DNA of 64,000 bases from an uncultured Massilia sp. (GCF_913773735.1 NZ_CAJYEB010000043.1:1-64000); one strand, 5' to 3'. Positions 16,817 through 25,918 are shown, numbered from the stretch's first letter. Notes: generated by a model not told the origin, from the letters alone. Made by a program: numbers and translations.

Positions 16817-17467
16817 ATGGCCGCCGAAACCAAATTCGCCAGCAATGTCCGCGACCTCAGCAACGCGACCGGGGTCGATGCCGGATTCCAGTTCGAGTTC
16901 TATTGCGAGCGCTGCCAGGACCGCTGGCGCACCGCTTTCAAGCCCTATCGCAGCGCCCAGGCCGGCGGCTGGCTGCAGAAGGGCGCCAGCCTGTTCGGCG
17001 GCATCCTCGGCAATGCCGGCTCGGTGCTCGACAGCATGGCGGAGGCGGGCTGGCACAGCGCGCGCGACGGTGCGTTCCGCGAGGCAGTGGAAGACGGCAA
17101 GCGCCATTTCAACCGTTGCGGCAACTGCCACGACTACGTCTGCGCGCAATGCTTCGACGGCGCCAACGGCCTGTGCTTCGATTGCGCGCCCAACGTCAGG
17201 GTGGCGATCACGCAGGCGCGGGCGCGCGGCGAGGTCGCCAGCGCGTCCGAGCGCGCCAACGACGAAGGCCAGCGCCGCGGCCTGGGACACGACGTGCGCC
17301 AGGACATGCAGCTGGTCTGCCCGCAATGCAGCACCGAGACACATGGCGCCAAGTTCTGCCCCGAGTGCGGCTTCCGGATGGCGCAGAAGGTGCAATGCCG
17401 CGCGTGTCCGGCGATGCTGGAGCCGGGGACGAAGTTCTGCACGGAGTGCGGGCAGCGCCAGGCGTAG
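16817..17467 (+). CDS. Multi-zinc-ribbon protein (216 aa)
   Basis: Cysteine pairs occur at C30/C33, C101/C104 with C109/C112 and C120/C123, C168/C171 with C181/C184, and C194/C197 with C208/C211. The last two are zinc ribbons (CPQC...FCPECG, CRAC...FCTECG) of the double-ribbon type. A glycine-rich, helical middle segment (about 55-75) precedes them. The family is not characterised. Zinc-ribbon proteins of this layout usually bind partner proteins or nucleic acid rather than act as enzymes. No signal peptide is present. The gene stands alone. Confidence 0.8.
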   Translation: MAAETKFASNVRDLSNATGVDAGFQFEFYCERCQDRWRTAFKPYRSAQAGGWLQKGASLFGGILGNAGSVLDSMAEAGWHSARDGAFREAVEDGKRHFNRCGNCHDYVCAQCFDGANGLCFDCAPNVRVAITQARARGEVASASERANDEGQRRGLGHDVRQDMQLVCPQCSTETHGAKFCPECGFRMAQKVQCRACPAMLEPGTKFCTECGQRQA

Positions 17468-17543
17468 GCGCGCGGCCGGTCGTTCGTACGGGCGGGCGTG
17501 CTACGATCGTGCGGCACAGATCGTTCCACGCCATCGAGGTCCC

Positions 17544-18275
17544 ATGTCCGAAGTCTCGCAACTGCTCACCACCATCAAGCGCCAGCTCAAGCTGCAAGGG
17601 AAGACCTACCGCGACGTGGCCGCCGTGCTGGACCTGTCCGAGGCCAGCGTGAAGCGCCTGCTGACGTCGGACACGCTGGGCGTCGACCGCCTGGTCCAGG
17701 TCAGCAATATGCTCGGCTTCACGCTGGCCGAGCTGGCGCAGGAGGCGGCGGTGACGGAGTCGCGCCTGCGCACGCTCACCGACGCCCAGGAAAGGGAACT
17801 GGTCTCCGACACCAAGCTGATGGTGGTCGCCGTGTGCGCGCTGAATCACTGGACCATGGCCGACATCCTGGCCGTGTACCGGCTGACGGAGGCGGAGTGC
17901 CTGCAAAAGCTGCTGCACCTGGACCGCCTGCACCTGATCGCCCTGATGCCCGGCAACCGCATCCGCCTGAACGTGGCGCGCGATTTCGACTGGCTGCCGG
18001 ACGGGCCGATCCGCCTGTTCTTCCGCACGCAGGGCCTCGACGACTTCCTTGACAGCCGCTTCGAACAGTCCGACGAGGCGCTGTCCTTCGCCCACGGCAT
18101 GCTGACGGAAAGCGCGCTGGCGCGCATGCAGGCCGAACTGCGCCAGCTGCGCGCCCGCTTCGCCGAGCTGCACGAGGAAAGCCTGGCGTCGCCGCTGCCG
18201 AAGCGGCGCGGCAGCGGTTTGCTGCTGGCGTTGCGCGAGTGGGAGCCGGCGGGGTTCACGGCGTTGCGCCGTTAG
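17544..18275 (+). CDS. XRE-family transcriptional regulator
   Basis: The N-terminal helix-turn-helix (KTYRDVAAVLDLSEASVKRLL, residues about 20-40) is of the XRE/Cro type. The remaining 180 residues are a helical domain (LVSDTKLMVVAVCALNHWTM) common in Burkholderiales regulators. The ATG at 17544 is the first in frame that gives a full helix-turn-helix domain. Length is 243 residues. No target is evident from the neighbours. It is followed by a REP-like hairpin pair. Confidence 0.85.
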   Translation: MSEVSQLLTTIKRQLKLQGKTYRDVAAVLDLSEASVKRLLTSDTLGVDRLVQVSNMLGFTLAELAQEAAVTESRLRTLTDAQERELVSDTKLMVVAVCALNHWTMADILAVYRLTEAECLQKLLHLDRLHLIALMPGNRIRLNVARDFDWLPDGPIRLFFRTQGLDDFLDSRFEQSDEALSFAHGMLTESALARMQAELRQLRARFAELHEESLASPLPKRRGSGLLLALREWEPAGFTALRR

Positions 18276-18280
18276 CACGT

Positions 18281-18363
18281 CGCCCCGGCAAAGGCCGGGG
18301 GCCAGTTTTGCATGCGGTCCGGCTGCGCCAATAACCTGGACCCCGGCCTGCGCCGGGGCGACG
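18281..18363. repeat. REP-like inverted hairpin pair
   Basis: CGTCGCCCCGGC...GCCGGGG is mirrored by CCCCGG...GCCGGGGCGACG about 50 bp later. Each arm is also a hairpin (CCCCGGC-AAA-GCCGGGG at the left). It lies between convergent genes, where it may end transcription from both sides. Similar CCCCGGCCTGCGCCGGGG words are dispersed in genomes of this group. Confidence 0.6.
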
Positions 18364-18383
18364 GTGTTAACGTCCGCAAATCG

Positions 18384-20519
18384 CTATAACGCCTGTTCCC
18401 ACACCACCCGCCACGTCGCATGCACCCGATACACGGTGGTGCGTGCCAGCGGACTGTCGCCCTCGTAGGACAGGCGTTCGCGGTAGTCCCGGTGCAGCAG
18501 GTCCGATACCGACACCCGCAGCCGCGCGTTCGCGTCGCGCTTCCACAGCGCGTACAGGTCGAGCTGGCGCTTGGGGGCGTCGTCGCTGGACAGGACCGCG
18601 CTGCTGCGGTTGGCCACGCGTCCCCGGTAGGTCCAGGTGCCGCCCGCGCCGAAGCGCGCGGCGCTGTAGTCCAGGCCCAGGTTGCCGCTCCAGGCGGCCT
18701 GGCCCTCGATGCGGTTGTCCGGGCCCGGCACGCTGTCGATCGTCGACCAGTTGCGCGCCAGGTTGGCGCGGCCCGACAGCGGCCCGCGCGTCGCCTTGCC
18801 CTCGACCTCGATGCCGTAGACCGTCGCCTTGCCCTGGTTGTCCGGCGTGGCGATCCACACGCCGTCGCTCAGGTAGGTGCGAAACAGCGTGACGTCGCGG
18901 ATCGTCTTGTGGAAGACGCTCGCGCTCACCATGTCGTCCTTGCCGATGTAGCGTTCCCATGCCAGGTCGATGCCCAGCGCCAGTTCCGGGCGCAGGTTCG
19001 GGTTGCCCTGCTGGTCCGGGTTGGTGGCGCTGTTGTTGTTGTCGACCGTATAGCGGCGCGGCATCAGCTGGACGATGTTCGGCGCCTTGTAGGTGCGGCT
19101 GGCGGCCAGGCGGAACTGGTCGCGCGGTCCGGTGTCCCCGTCGCGCCGCGGCGGCTTGTACAGGGCCTGGAAGATCGGGCTCCAGGCGCCGGCATCGACG
19201 TCGACGGCGGCGTGCGCATTGCCCGCGCCGGTGGTGTGCAGGTCTTCGCGGCGCAGGCCCACGTAGGCCGACCAGGCGTCGTCGATGTCCCATTCGTCCT
19301 GGACGAAGAAGGCGGTGCGCGCCACCGTGGCGCGGTAGTCCTCGTCGCTGGCGAGCAGCAGCGCGCCCTGCGCGTCGGTCTGGCGCTCGCGCCGGTATTC
19401 GGTGCGCCGCTTGCGGCCGAATTCCCAGCCGGCCGCCAGCGCGTGGCCGTCCAGGATCGGCTTGCGCCAGTTGCCGTTGAAGGTCCATTCGCGCTCGGTC
19501 GGGCCGGAGGCGACGCGGTGCGTCTCGCGCAAGCGGTCCTGCAGGTCCATGCCGCGGTAGTCGAAGTCGGCGTCGTTCTCCAGCGCGAAGCCGGACAGCT
19601 TGGTGGTCAGGCGCGCGCCGCCGGCGAGCTTGCGCGTCCAGGCGACGTCGGCGTAGGCGGACAGGGGCCGCGCCTCGTAGGTCTGCGACGCGTGCGGGAA
19701 GGCGGTGGAGCTGCCGACGACGGCGGTCTCGGTCTCGCGCTTGGCGTTGTCGATGTGGCGCCTGCGCAGGTAGCCCTGCGAGGTGATCGTGTCGAGCGCG
19801 TTCGGTTGCCACGACAGGCGCGGCGCCAGTTCCAGGAAGTCGCTCATCTGGTGGTCGAACCAGGCCGTGCGGCGCAGCAGGGCGGGGCGCGCGCCCACTT
19901 CCGTGCTGACCGCCGTCACCGGATTCTCGTCGCGCCGGAGCACGGCCGCCAGCGTGTAGGCGAGCGTGCCGGCGCGGCCGCTGTGCTGCGCCACCAGCTG
20001 CGGCGCGGCGTAGCCGTCGACGACGGCGCCGCCGGCCTTGATCTCGTTCGCCTTGCCGCCCCTGGCGGCGCCGGCGCGGCGCAGCACCACGTTGATGGTG
20101 CCGGCCATCGCCTGGCTGCTGGTCGCGGCGGTGGCGGTGCGCTGGATCTCGATGCGCTCGACCATCTCCGGGCTGAGCGATTCCAGCGCGAAGCCGGCCG
20201 GCGCCGGCAGGCCGTCGAGCAGGATCGCGACGTAGCCGGCGCCCATGCCGCGCATGCGGATCGCCGCCGCCTTGCCGGGGCTGGCGTCGACGGTGATGCC
20301 GGGCTGGCGCTTGAGCACGTCGGACAGGCTGGTGTCGCCCTGGCGCAGCAGCTCGTCGCGGCCGACCACGATGGACGTGGTCGTCGATTGCGCGCGCTGT
20401 TCGTTGGCGCCGGCGCTGACCACGACCTGCTGCATGGGTTGGGGTGTCGTCTGGGCGGCCGCGCAGGCGTGCGCCGCCACCAGCAGCGCGCTGGCGCTGC
20501 CGTGTCGAAGGATCGTCAT
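18384..20519 (-). CDS. TonB-dependent outer membrane receptor (711 aa)
   Basis: The mature protein begins after a signal peptide ending near HACAAAQ. A plug domain follows (LSDVLKRQPGITVDASPGKA, IRMRGMGAGYVAILLDGLPAP). A 22-strand type barrel makes up the rest, with an aromatic C-terminal strand ending VWEQAL. The start at 20519 was chosen over an upstream ATG because the signal peptide begins there and it sits four bases after the stop of the M56-M23 gene. It is therefore the last gene of a blaI-like operon. The substrate is unknown; iron chelates, B12 or glycans are usual. Confidence 0.88.
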   Translation of the reverse strand: MTILRHGSASALLVAAHACAAAQTTPQPMQQVVVSAGANEQRAQSTTTSIVVGRDELLRQGDTSLSDVLKRQPGITVDASPGKAAAIRMRGMGAGYVAILLDGLPAPAGFALESLSPEMVERIEIQRTATAATSSQAMAGTINVVLRRAGAARGGKANEIKAGGAVVDGYAAPQLVAQHSGRAGTLAYTLAAVLRRDENPVTAVSTEVGARPALLRRTAWFDHQMSDFLELAPRLSWQPNALDTITSQGYLRRRHIDNAKRETETAVVGSSTAFPHASQTYEARPLSAYADVAWTRKLAGGARLTTKLSGFALENDADFDYRGMDLQDRLRETHRVASGPTEREWTFNGNWRKPILDGHALAAGWEFGRKRRTEYRRERQTDAQGALLLASDEDYRATVARTAFFVQDEWDIDDAWSAYVGLRREDLHTTGAGNAHAAVDVDAGAWSPIFQALYKPPRRDGDTGPRDQFRLAASRTYKAPNIVQLMPRRYTVDNNNSATNPDQQGNPNLRPELALGIDLAWERYIGKDDMVSASVFHKTIRDVTLFRTYLSDGVWIATPDNQGKATVYGIEVEGKATRGPLSGRANLARNWSTIDSVPGPDNRIEGQAAWSGNLGLDYSAARFGAGGTWTYRGRVANRSSAVLSSDDAPKRQLDLYALWKRDANARLRVSVSDLLHRDYRERLSYEGDSPLARTTVYRVHATWRVVWEQAL

Positions 20520-20523
20520 GGTC

Positions 20524-22143
20524 TTAGAGGTCGGTAGGGATCGGATGGCCCTGGGCGCGGCGGCGCGCGAGGGCGGTCGGGGTGGCATGCGCGGACAGGT
20601 CCACGAGCATGGCGGCGGGATCGAGGCGGCGCCCGTCGCGCCAGTATTCGAGGTGCAGGTGCGGACCGGTGGCCCGGCCGCTGGCGCCCGCGGTGCCCAG
20701 CAGGTCGCCGGCAGCCACGCGCCGGCCGTAGGCGACGGCGGCGCGGTCGAGGTGGATCAGCAGCGAGCTGGCGCCACCGCCGTGGTCGACGCGCACGTAG
20801 TGGCCCCAGGCCGGATTGAACGCGGCTTCGACGACCGTGCCGGCGGCCACCGCCCGAACGGGCGTGCCCCGCCGCGCGGCGAAGTCGACGCCGTGGTGGC
20901 CCTGCGGCACGCTCGGGCTGCGCACGCCGTACAGCGCCGTCACGCGCACCCGGTCGAGCGGATAGCGCCAGGGTTCCGGCGCGGTCGGCGCGGGCGGCAC
21001 GGACAGCGGCGCCGCCGGCGCGACGGCGGCCGTGGAGAATGCCGGCTGCAGCAGCGTGGCGACGCCGGCGGTGCCCAGCGCGCCCAGGCCGACCAGCGCG
21101 CGGCCGCGCCCGGACAGGCGCGGCGGCGTGGCGCTGCGCATGCGCTGCACGCGCCCGGCGACGCCCAGGTTGCCGAAGGCGGGGGCGCCGGCATCGGCAG
21201 GCCAATGCGCCTGCCGATGCGCCTGCCGATGCGCCTGCCATTGCAGTTGCAGGCGCAGCTGGGCGACGAGGGCGGCGGCGTAGCCCTGGCGCTCGGTGGC
21301 GGCGCGGCCGCGCAGCACGGCGTCGTCGCAGCCGAGTTCCACCGCTTCGCGCAGCAGGTCGTCCAGGCGCCGGCAGGGACGGTTGAACCAGAACAGCAGG
21401 GCGATCGCGCCGGACACGGCCAGCCACAGCGGATCGGCGCGGCGCCGGTGCGTCAGTTCGTGTTCGACGACCAGGCGTTGCTGGCCGGCGGGCAGCTGCG
21501 CCAGCTGCGCGGGCAGCAGCAGGCAGGGGCGCAGGATGCCCAGTAGCATGGGCGAGACCGGCAGGTCGGTGGTGCGCAATGCGAGGCCGGCCGCGCCGAT
21601 GCGGCGCCGCTGTGCGTCGTCGAGCGCCGGCCAGCCGGCCGCGTCGATCGGGCGCGTGTGGTCGCGCAGCAGCGCCTGCCAGCGGCGCCGGGCGCGCAGG
21701 CGCCGTGCGAGGTGCCAGCCGAGGCCGGCCAGGTAGAGTGCGAGCCAGGCGGCCGGCAGCCAGCGCAGCGCGTGGGCGGCGTCTACCATGGGACGGGCGG
21801 CATGGGGGGCGGCGGGGGTAGCGGCCTGGGTGGCGACGATGGGCGCGGTGGCCGGGCCGCTGGCGTCGGCGTCGCTGCCGAGGTCGGCGTCGGCCGTGTC
21901 GGCGGCGATGGGCGCAAGGGCCAGCGCCGGCGCCAGGGCGGCGCGCGGCAGCGGCGCGCAGGCCAGCACGAAGGCCAGCAGGACGGCGCCCTGGGCCAGC
22001 AGCCACACGCTGCGGTGGGCGGCCAGCGCTGGCCAGCGGACGGCGGCAAGGCGCAGCAGCGCGGCCAGTACCCAGGCGCAGGCGAGGCTGCCGGCGCAGG
22101 CGGCGCCGAAGCGCAGCAGGACGATGGCGAGGTCGGGCGTCAT
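20524..22143 (-). CDS. M56 (BlaR1-like) - M23 (LytM) fusion metallopeptidase
   Basis: A 539-residue fusion. The N-terminal half is a BlaR1/MecR1-type membrane peptidase with hydrophobic segments at about 8-35, 45-65, 125-145 and 240-255, and the zinc motif H228-E-L-T-H232. After a fifth hydrophobic segment (about 348-365) comes a C-terminal M23 domain. It has H416-x3-D420, H464 and H495-L-H497, the full zinc set of lysostaphin-type endopeptidases. M23 domains cut cell-wall peptides outside the cytoplasm. The start overlaps the stop of the BlaI-type repressor by four bases, a classic coupled sensor-repressor pair. An in-frame 12-bp repeat encodes QAHRQAHRQAHW at 303-314. Confidence 0.88.
   Translation of the reverse strand: MTPDLAIVLLRFGAACAGSLACAWVLAALLRLAAVRWPALAAHRSVWLLAQGAVLLAFVLACAPLPRAALAPALALAPIAADTADADLGSDADASGPATAPIVATQAATPAAPHAARPMVDAAHALRWLPAAWLALYLAGLGWHLARRLRARRRWQALLRDHTRPIDAAGWPALDDAQRRRIGAAGLALRTTDLPVSPMLLGILRPCLLLPAQLAQLPAGQQRLVVEHELTHRRRADPLWLAVSGAIALLFWFNRPCRRLDDLLREAVELGCDDAVLRGRAATERQGYAAALVAQLRLQLQWQAHRQAHRQAHWPADAGAPAFGNLGVAGRVQRMRSATPPRLSGRGRALVGLGALGTAGVATLLQPAFSTAAVAPAAPLSVPPAPTAPEPWRYPLDRVRVTALYGVRSPSVPQGHHGVDFAARRGTPVRAVAAGTVVEAAFNPAWGHYVRVDHGGGASSLLIHLDRAAVAYGRRVAAGDLLGTAGASGRATGPHLHLEYWRDGRRLDPAAMLVDLSAHATPTALARRRAQGHPIPTDL
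21200..21240. repeat. 12-bp tandem repeat inside the M56-M23 gene
   Basis: The unit TGCGCCTGCCGA recurs about three times and encodes the QAHR repeat in the linker between the two peptidase halves. The length is a multiple of three, so copy number can vary without a frameshift. Confidence 0.6.
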
Positions 22144-22526
22144 GGCGTGTCCTCCGGCCAGTCCTGCAGCAGGCGGTCGAGGCGTTCCAGCTCGCGCGCG
22201 TCGACCAGCTTGCTGCCGGTGAACATCGCCGCCGCCAGCGGCGCCTCCATCTCCATCACGCGCTGGCTGAAGTCGCGCGCGAAGGCGGCTAGCGTGCCGA
22301 CCTTTTCCAGCAGGGGACGGTAGACCTGGATGCCGTCCGCCACGTCCTGCGCCACCATGCCCTTGTCGAGCATGCGTTCGAGCGTCTTGCGGGTGGAGGA
22401 ATACGACCAGCCCAGTTCGGCCTCGACGCGTTCGTGCAGTGCGCGCGCGCTGAGCGGCGCGTCCTTCCAGAGGGCCTTGAGCAGGCTCAGTTCGGTGGGG
22501 GAGGGGATCGTCGCAGGGTGGGCCAT
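22140..22526 (-). CDS. BlaI/MecI/CopY-family repressor
   Basis: A 128-residue winged-helix protein (TELSLLKALWKDAPLSARAL, GWSYSSTRKTLERMLDKGMV), then a C-terminal dimerisation tail. BlaI-type repressors are inactivated by cleavage on signal from an M56 membrane peptidase, here the next gene with a four-base overlap. The ATG at 22526 was chosen over 22583 because the domain starts there. Two perfect GCGACA-N2-TGTCGC dyads lie just upstream, at 22558-22573 and 22593-22606, and are the expected self-operators. Confidence 0.9.
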   Translation of the reverse strand: MAHPATIPSPTELSLLKALWKDAPLSARALHERVEAELGWSYSSTRKTLERMLDKGMVAQDVADGIQVYRPLLEKVGTLAAFARDFSQRVMEMEAPLAAAMFTGSKLVDARELERLDRLLQDWPEDTP

Positions 22527-22557
22527 GGCCGTCTCCGTGGTGTCGGTGCGGCCATTA

Positions 22558-22606
22558 TGCGACAGGTGTCGCATGCGATGCAAGACGTTTATGCGACATT
22601 TGTCGC
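22558..22606 (-). promoter_or_regulatory. Twin BlaI-type operators
   Basis: TGCGACAGGTGTCGCA (22558-22573) is a perfect 16-bp palindrome. GCGACATTTGTCGC (22593-22606) is a 14-bp dyad of the same GACA-N2-TGTC type. Centres are 34 bp apart, about three helical turns. BlaI and CopY-type repressors bind GACA/TGTC or TACA/TGTA dyads. They overlap the expected promoter of the leftward operon. Confidence 0.75.
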
Positions 22607-22623
22607 GTCAAGGGTGGGCATGG

Positions 22624-22710
22624 CATGGTGCGCTCGGGGAGCGCACCCTACGTCATCGATTGCCAAGTCCCGTAGGGTGCGCACCCCGTGCGCACCACAC
22701 ATGCCGCGAG
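22624..22710. repeat. Dispersed palindromic repeat, CGTAGGGTG family, copy 1
   Basis: GGTGCGCTCGGGGAGCGCAC followed by CCTACG is mirrored by CGTAGG and GTGCGCACCCCGTGCGCACC, forming an inverted element of about 80 bp between genes. Related copies lie at 25963-26068, 32542-32713 and 52883-52984. Confidence 0.65.
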
Positions 22711-22713
22711 CGA

Positions 22714-24051
22714 TCAACGCCCCTTGCCGGGCGCCTCGATCCGATAGTCCCACGCCGCCAGTTTGCCCGCCGCCCCGCCGGCCAGCCGGTAACGCTGGGC
22801 GCTACCCGACACGTTCACCGTTACCTGCACGGCATTGCCGCCGAGCGCGCGGCGGAACGCGAACACCTTGTCGTTGCCCGTCTCGAGCACCTGGACGGCG
22901 CCGCCGTACTGGCCGTTCCACAGGGCCGGGTTGTCGTGCTTGAGCGCGAGCAGGCCGGCGTAGAAGGATGCGTACCGGTAGTCCTTCCAGTCGATCGGGT
23001 CTTTCTCGAAGAAGGCGAGGCGCTTGTCCAGGCCCGCTTCCTGGCCGCCGTAGATGAGCGGCATGCCCGGCAGCGTCGCGGCCAGCACCGCCATCGCCTT
23101 GAACGCGGGGCCGTAGAGTTCGGTATCGCTGCCCGACCAGGAATTCTCGTCGTGGTTGCTGGTAAAGCGCATGCGGTAGGCGCCCGGCGGGAAGGCCCTG
23201 GGCGGATGCTCCAGGAAGGCGCGCAGGGTGCGCGCATCGGCCTTGCCCTTGGCGACGTCCTTGAACAGGTCCTTGGTGTCCCAGCCGTAGGTCATGTCGA
23301 ACGCGTGCTCGTGCAGCTCCGGCTTGTCGGCCTCGGCCAGCATGAACACGGGCTTGACGCGGTCCAGGGCCGCGCGCGCCTGGTTCCAGAACGGTGTCGG
23401 CACCTTGCCGGCGACGTCGCAGCGGAAGCCGTCGATGTCGGTCTCGCGCACCCAGTACAGCATGGCGTCCGTCATGCCCTTCCACAGGTCCTTGTTGCGC
23501 CAGTCCAGGCCGGTGACGTCGGTCCAGTACTCGGGTTCGGCGCCCTCGGTGTAGGTGACCGGGAAGATCTCGCCCTTGTCGTCCTTCAGGTACCAGTCCT
23601 TGTGCTGGACGGTCCAGGGATGGTCGAACGCCGTGTGGTTGGCGACCCAGTCGATGATCACGCGCATGCCCAGGCCGTGCGCCTGCTTCACCAGCGCCTT
23701 GAAATCGTCGAGCGTGCCGAATTCCGGATTGATGCCGGTGTAGTCGCGCACGGCGTAATAGCTGCCCAGCGAGCCCTTGCGGTTCTTTTCGCCGATCGGC
23801 TGGATCGGCATCAGCCACAGGATGTCCACCCCCATCGCCTTCAGGCGCGGCAGGTGCCGGGCGAAGGCCGTGAACGTGCCTTCCCTGGTGTACTGGCGGA
23901 GATTGACTTCGTAGATGTTGGCGTTGCGCGACCAGGCCACGTGCGGCATCGGGGCCATGCCGGCATCCGCGGCGCGCGCGGGAAGGGAAGTCGCCAGGCA
24001 GGCGCTGAGCGCCATTGCCAGCGTAGTCAAGTTACGTGCGATTTGTCTCAT
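22714..24051 (-). CDS. Periplasmic alpha-amylase-family glycosyl hydrolase (GH13)
   Basis: The enzyme has an N-terminal signal peptide (ending SLPARA, about residue 27). The TIM barrel carries DIDGFRCDVA with nucleophile D212, MLAEADKPELH with acid/base E240, and TSNHDENS with D301. WVANHTAFDH is the usual fourth region. It hydrolyses or transfers alpha-glucosidic bonds of maltodextrins. The start at 24051 (MRQIARNLTT) was chosen because the signal peptide begins there rather than at 24102. Length is 445 residues. The facing rightward gene is a porin, so the pair may serve sugar uptake. Confidence 0.92.
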   Translation of the reverse strand: MRQIARNLTTLAMALSACLATSLPARAADAGMAPMPHVAWSRNANIYEVNLRQYTREGTFTAFARHLPRLKAMGVDILWLMPIQPIGEKNRKGSLGSYYAVRDYTGINPEFGTLDDFKALVKQAHGLGMRVIIDWVANHTAFDHPWTVQHKDWYLKDDKGEIFPVTYTEGAEPEYWTDVTGLDWRNKDLWKGMTDAMLYWVRETDIDGFRCDVAGKVPTPFWNQARAALDRVKPVFMLAEADKPELHEHAFDMTYGWDTKDLFKDVAKGKADARTLRAFLEHPPRAFPPGAYRMRFTSNHDENSWSGSDTELYGPAFKAMAVLAATLPGMPLIYGGQEAGLDKRLAFFEKDPIDWKDYRYASFYAGLLALKHDNPALWNGQYGGAVQVLETGNDKVFAFRRALGGNAVQVTVNVSGSAQRYRLAGGAAGKLAAWDYRIEAPGKGR

Positions 24052-24315
24052 GATCGTTATTGTCCTTGTCGGCGGGCGCCGTGCGAAAACAGGATGGCCC
24101 AAGGTGATGTAATTAAATTACACGGCACGGCAAGACATTGTAAGCCCGAAACACCGCTATGCAAGCCGCGGCGTGCACGTCGCGTTCATATGGAAACAGC
24201 GGACGTCGGAATATACCGACACGAAGACGGGGTAAATATGCGGGCGATTTGTGCGATATTGGACAGATCAGATCGTCGAACGAGAGGATAACGTAAGCCT
24301 AGAGAGGACTTCGCC

Positions 24316-25383
24316 ATGAACAAGGCTTTCGTTGCGAGCGTCATGCTGGGTGGCTGCACGACGTTTGCTTTTGCGCAGGATGCGCTACCGGCTTCGAGCG
24401 CCGGCGCCACCACCGTCAACGCCGCTGCGTCCGTGCAGGCAACGTGCGCGGACTGCCGCGCCGGCAGCCTGCACTACGTCGGCGAGCAGCCGGGCGGCCA
24501 CGACATCGCCGTCTTCGCCGGCGAGCCGTCCGCGCAGGCCGGCCGCCAGGGCGACTGGACGGCCGCCGCCGCGCCGCGCCACACCTATGGCCGCCTGGGC
24601 GGCTTCGGTCCGGGGGACGGTCCCGGCCGCTTCACGCTGGGACGCCAGTACAACCTCGAATACCTGACCCAGGCCGACGTCGGCGATCCCCTCCATACCG
24701 GGACGGCCGGCCAGGCCAGCAACCTGGTCAACCCGACCGGCACGCGCGTCAACAGCGACGTGCGCTACTACAGCAGCCGCATGAACGGCGTGTCCACCGA
24801 TGCGTCCTGGACCGTCGACACGCTGGGCGGCAGCTCGATGGCCAACCGCGCCTGGGGCATGACGGTCGGCTACGACCTGGGGCCGATCTCGTTGCGCGCG
24901 GCGCACCAGAACCGGCACGTCGCCCAGGTGCAGTTGTACAACCTGGCCGGCAACAACATGGACGCGAAGAACTCCATCGTCGCCGCCAACCTGCGCATGC
25001 GCTGGGGCACGGCCTACGCGGCCTATGCGGCCAACCGCGGCTGGGGCAGCTCGCCGCTGTACAACCCGGACAATCCCTACAGCGCCGGCGTGGCCAGCAC
25101 GTCGTCGACCGACAGCCGCGACATGCTGATGGGCGTGGCCGTGCCGATGACGCGCTCGACCACCTTCCTGGCCTCGTTCATCCACAAGAACGACCGCGAC
25201 CTCGCCAACCGCGACGCGCGCCAGTTCGCCATCGGCGCCAGCTACGTGCTCTCGCGCAAGACCGACTTCTACGCCGCGTTCTCGCACACCGTGAACACCA
25301 ACGGCGCCGGCATCCTGGTCGGCGACGGGATCCGGCCGAACGGCAGTTCCGCCATCAACGTCGGTATGCGCCACGCGTTCTGA
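24316..25383 (+). CDS. Porin (Gram-negative, Burkholderiales type, 355 aa)
   Basis: The signal peptide (MNKAFVASVMLGGCTTFAFA) has its cleavage site at AFA-QD. The rest is a 16-strand beta-barrel type, with GRQYNLEY and DNPYSAGVAST loop segments and the terminal aromatic strand INVGMRHAF. It forms outer-membrane diffusion channels. It diverges from the periplasmic amylase, with about 260 bp between them. Confidence 0.88.
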   Translation: MNKAFVASVMLGGCTTFAFAQDALPASSAGATTVNAAASVQATCADCRAGSLHYVGEQPGGHDIAVFAGEPSAQAGRQGDWTAAAAPRHTYGRLGGFGPGDGPGRFTLGRQYNLEYLTQADVGDPLHTGTAGQASNLVNPTGTRVNSDVRYYSSRMNGVSTDASWTVDTLGGSSMANRAWGMTVGYDLGPISLRAAHQNRHVAQVQLYNLAGNNMDAKNSIVAANLRMRWGTAYAAYAANRGWGSSPLYNPDNPYSAGVASTSSTDSRDMLMGVAVPMTRSTTFLASFIHKNDRDLANRDARQFAIGASYVLSRKTDFYAAFSHTVNTNGAGILVGDGIRPNGSSAINVGMRHAF

Positions 25384-25480
25384 ACGCGTGGCACCGATTC
25401 CCCTGGGACAGGCATGCGCCGCCGCACCGCGAAAGCGGGTAGCCTGTCCTCGTATTCTTTTTGCATCACATGGAGGCAAT

Positions 25481-25918
25481 ATGACTGGCACGAGCACACT
25501 TGATCCGGATAACTTTCCGGAAGCACCCGACCGCAGCCTGGGCAAGGGCCACGGCATCGATTCGCTCGGCCCGAGCGACATTTCCGATTCCGGCAGCGAC
25601 GTGGTCGGCGGCCCCGGCTTCGCCGCGAACCTGGACGACGACCAGGTGCTGGACCTGGATACGGGCAGTACGTCCGACGCCGAGGCCAGCTATGCGCACG
25701 ACAGCGCCGGCCCGGACATCGGCGACGCCAACATGGACGGCGACAGCGACTACGGCGGCACGGGCGAACGCGCCGCGGCGGGCCGCGACACGGTCGCGCG
25801 CGACGGCGCCGACATCGATACCGACCACATCGAATCGATCCCGAACCAGCCGCTGACCGACGAGGACGTCGATTTCCTCGGCAGCCAGCCGCCGCGCGGG
25901 CCTGCACCGGGCAAATGA
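25481..25918 (+). CDS. Asp-rich acidic protein, unknown (145 aa)
   Basis: Start ATG at 25481 has a strong GGAGG site eight bases upstream, better than the earlier in-frame ATG. The protein is very acidic and low in hydrophobic residues, with many DSGSD, DDDQV and DGDSDYGG runs. It is predicted to be disordered or calcium-binding. No signal peptide or family is recognised. Confidence 0.6.
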   Translation: MTGTSTLDPDNFPEAPDRSLGKGHGIDSLGPSDISDSGSDVVGGPGFAANLDDDQVLDLDTGSTSDAEASYAHDSAGPDIGDANMDGDSDYGGTGERAAAGRDTVARDGADIDTDHIESIPNQPLTDEDVDFLGSQPPRGPAPGK

